Source: Elstera litoralis
Lineage (GTDB): Bacteria > Pseudomonadota > Alphaproteobacteria > Elsterales > Elsteraceae
DNA: 7,671 bases
Assembly (NCBI RefSeq): GCF_000963705.1
Contig: NZ_LAJY01000355.1
Span: 1-7,671 of the forward strand
Direction of reading: 5' to 3'
The first letter of the stretch is position 1. Every line of letters begins with the position of its first letter. Of this stretch, positions 7,124 to 7,671 are shown piece after piece. The notes beneath the pieces were generated by a model. It was not told the origin of the DNA. It searched no databases and saw only the letters and a list, made by a program, of their open reading frames with translations. Position numbers and translations under genes: made by a program.

Positions 7124-7671
7124 TTCACGGCTCCAGCGGTGATGCCGCGAATAAGTTGACGGGAAAAGGCGAGGTAGAGCACCAGCACCGGCACAATCGC
7201 TAAGGTGAGCGCGGCGAGCACCGCATTCCAATTGGTCACATACTGGCCGATAAAGGCTTGCGCGCCCAAGGTGACGGTTTTCGTGCTCTCGCCCGGCGCG
7301 AGGATCAGCGGGAACCACAGATCGTTCCAAATCGGGATCATCGAAAACACGGCGACCGTGGCAATCGCGGGCCGGATCAACGGCAGCACCAGCTTGAAGA
7401 AGATCGCATATTCGGACAGACCATCGATCCGCGCGGCGCTTTTGAGATCGTCCGACACTTGGCGCATGAATTCCGACAGAATGAAAATCGCCAGCGGCAG
7501 CCCCTGCGCCGTATAGACGAGAATCAGCCCCAGGTGCGTGTTCACAAGGTCGGTTGCCACCATGATATTGAGAATACCAATCGTGCCGAGGCGGATGGGA
7601 ATCATAATCCCGAGCGCCAAATACAAACCCAACAGTGTGTTGCCGCGAAACTTATATTCGGACAGGGCAAA
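7120..7671 (-). CDS. Carbohydrate ABC transporter permease (MalG type), C-terminal part
   Basis: The gene enters from beyond position 7671, and 183 residues are visible. Compared with the roughly 280 residues usual for MalG-type permeases, about the first 100, including the first transmembrane segments, are missing. It starts mid-gene at FALSEYKFRGN and is hydrophobic throughout, with segments LLGLYLALGIMIPI, LGLILVYTAQGLPLAIFI, TVAVFSMIPIWNDLWFPLIL and a final TLAIVPVLVLYLAF. The cytoplasmic EAA loop that contacts the ATPase is at visible residues 73-100 (DDLKSAARIDG... LPLIRP, about 7372-7455). The ending RQLIRGITAGAVK is typical of the family. With the ATPase two genes downstream it forms part of a CUT1-type importer. 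A TTG at 7630-7632 can open the frame but is internal to the fold and is not a start. Confidence 0.96.
   Translation of the reverse strand, partial: FALSEYKFRGNTLLGLYLALGIMIPIRLGTIGILNIMVATDLVNTHLGLILVYTAQGLPLAIFILSEFMRQVSDDLKSAARIDGLSEYAIFFKLVLPLIRPAIATVAVFSMIPIWNDLWFPLILAPGESTKTVTLGAQAFIGQYVTNWNAVLAALTLAIVPVLVLYLAFSRQLIRGITAGAVK

Noticed and set aside
7124..7330. 69-codon N-terminal extension of the first dehydrogenase
   Set aside because: These codons are the end of the permease gene read in another frame. The family N-terminus begins at the ATG at 7121-7123.

Overview
The window looks like chromosomal DNA of a GC-rich alphaproteobacterium, possibly of the Rhodospirillales. That placement is inferred from base composition, codon use and gene types; no phylogenetic marker is present. 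All genes lie on the minus strand, so transcription runs from position 7671 towards position 1. No RNA gene, CRISPR array, insertion sequence or phage gene was found, and no gene-free stretch exceeds about 90 bases.

Right part (7671 to 3960): four tightly packed genes of a carbohydrate uptake and oxidation cluster. In order of transcription they are the C-terminal part of a MalG-type sugar ABC permease, a Gfo/Idh/MocA dehydrogenase overlapping it by 4 bases (ATGA), a MalK/UgpC-type ATPase 27 bases further on, and a second, distinct Gfo/Idh/MocA dehydrogenase after an 83-base gap. The ATPase would power the transporter, and the two NAD(P)-dependent dehydrogenases would act on the imported sugar, polyol or derivative. 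The substrate cannot be read from the sequence. The binding protein and the other permease presumably lie beyond position 7671.

Left part (3872 to 1): a very large secreted-protein gene that leaves the window at position 1. It has no simple start-to-stop ORF here, so automatic callers will probably split or miss it. Its body is one uninterrupted minus-strand frame over more than 3.5 kb. Upstream, in a second frame, is an LprI-like (DUF1311) four-cysteine domain with a Pro/Ala linker. Upstream of that, in a third frame, is an ATG with a Shine-Dalgarno and a good signal peptide. One base too many at each of two places, both near homopolymers, accounts for the splits. Restored, the product is signal peptide, LprI-like domain, Pro/Ala linker and a long array of beta-rich segments with a recurring G-x-[YF]-x-[LF] motif, interrupted by an acidic linker. 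It is either a decayed gene or an intact gene with sequence errors. This gene is the most unusual content of the window.
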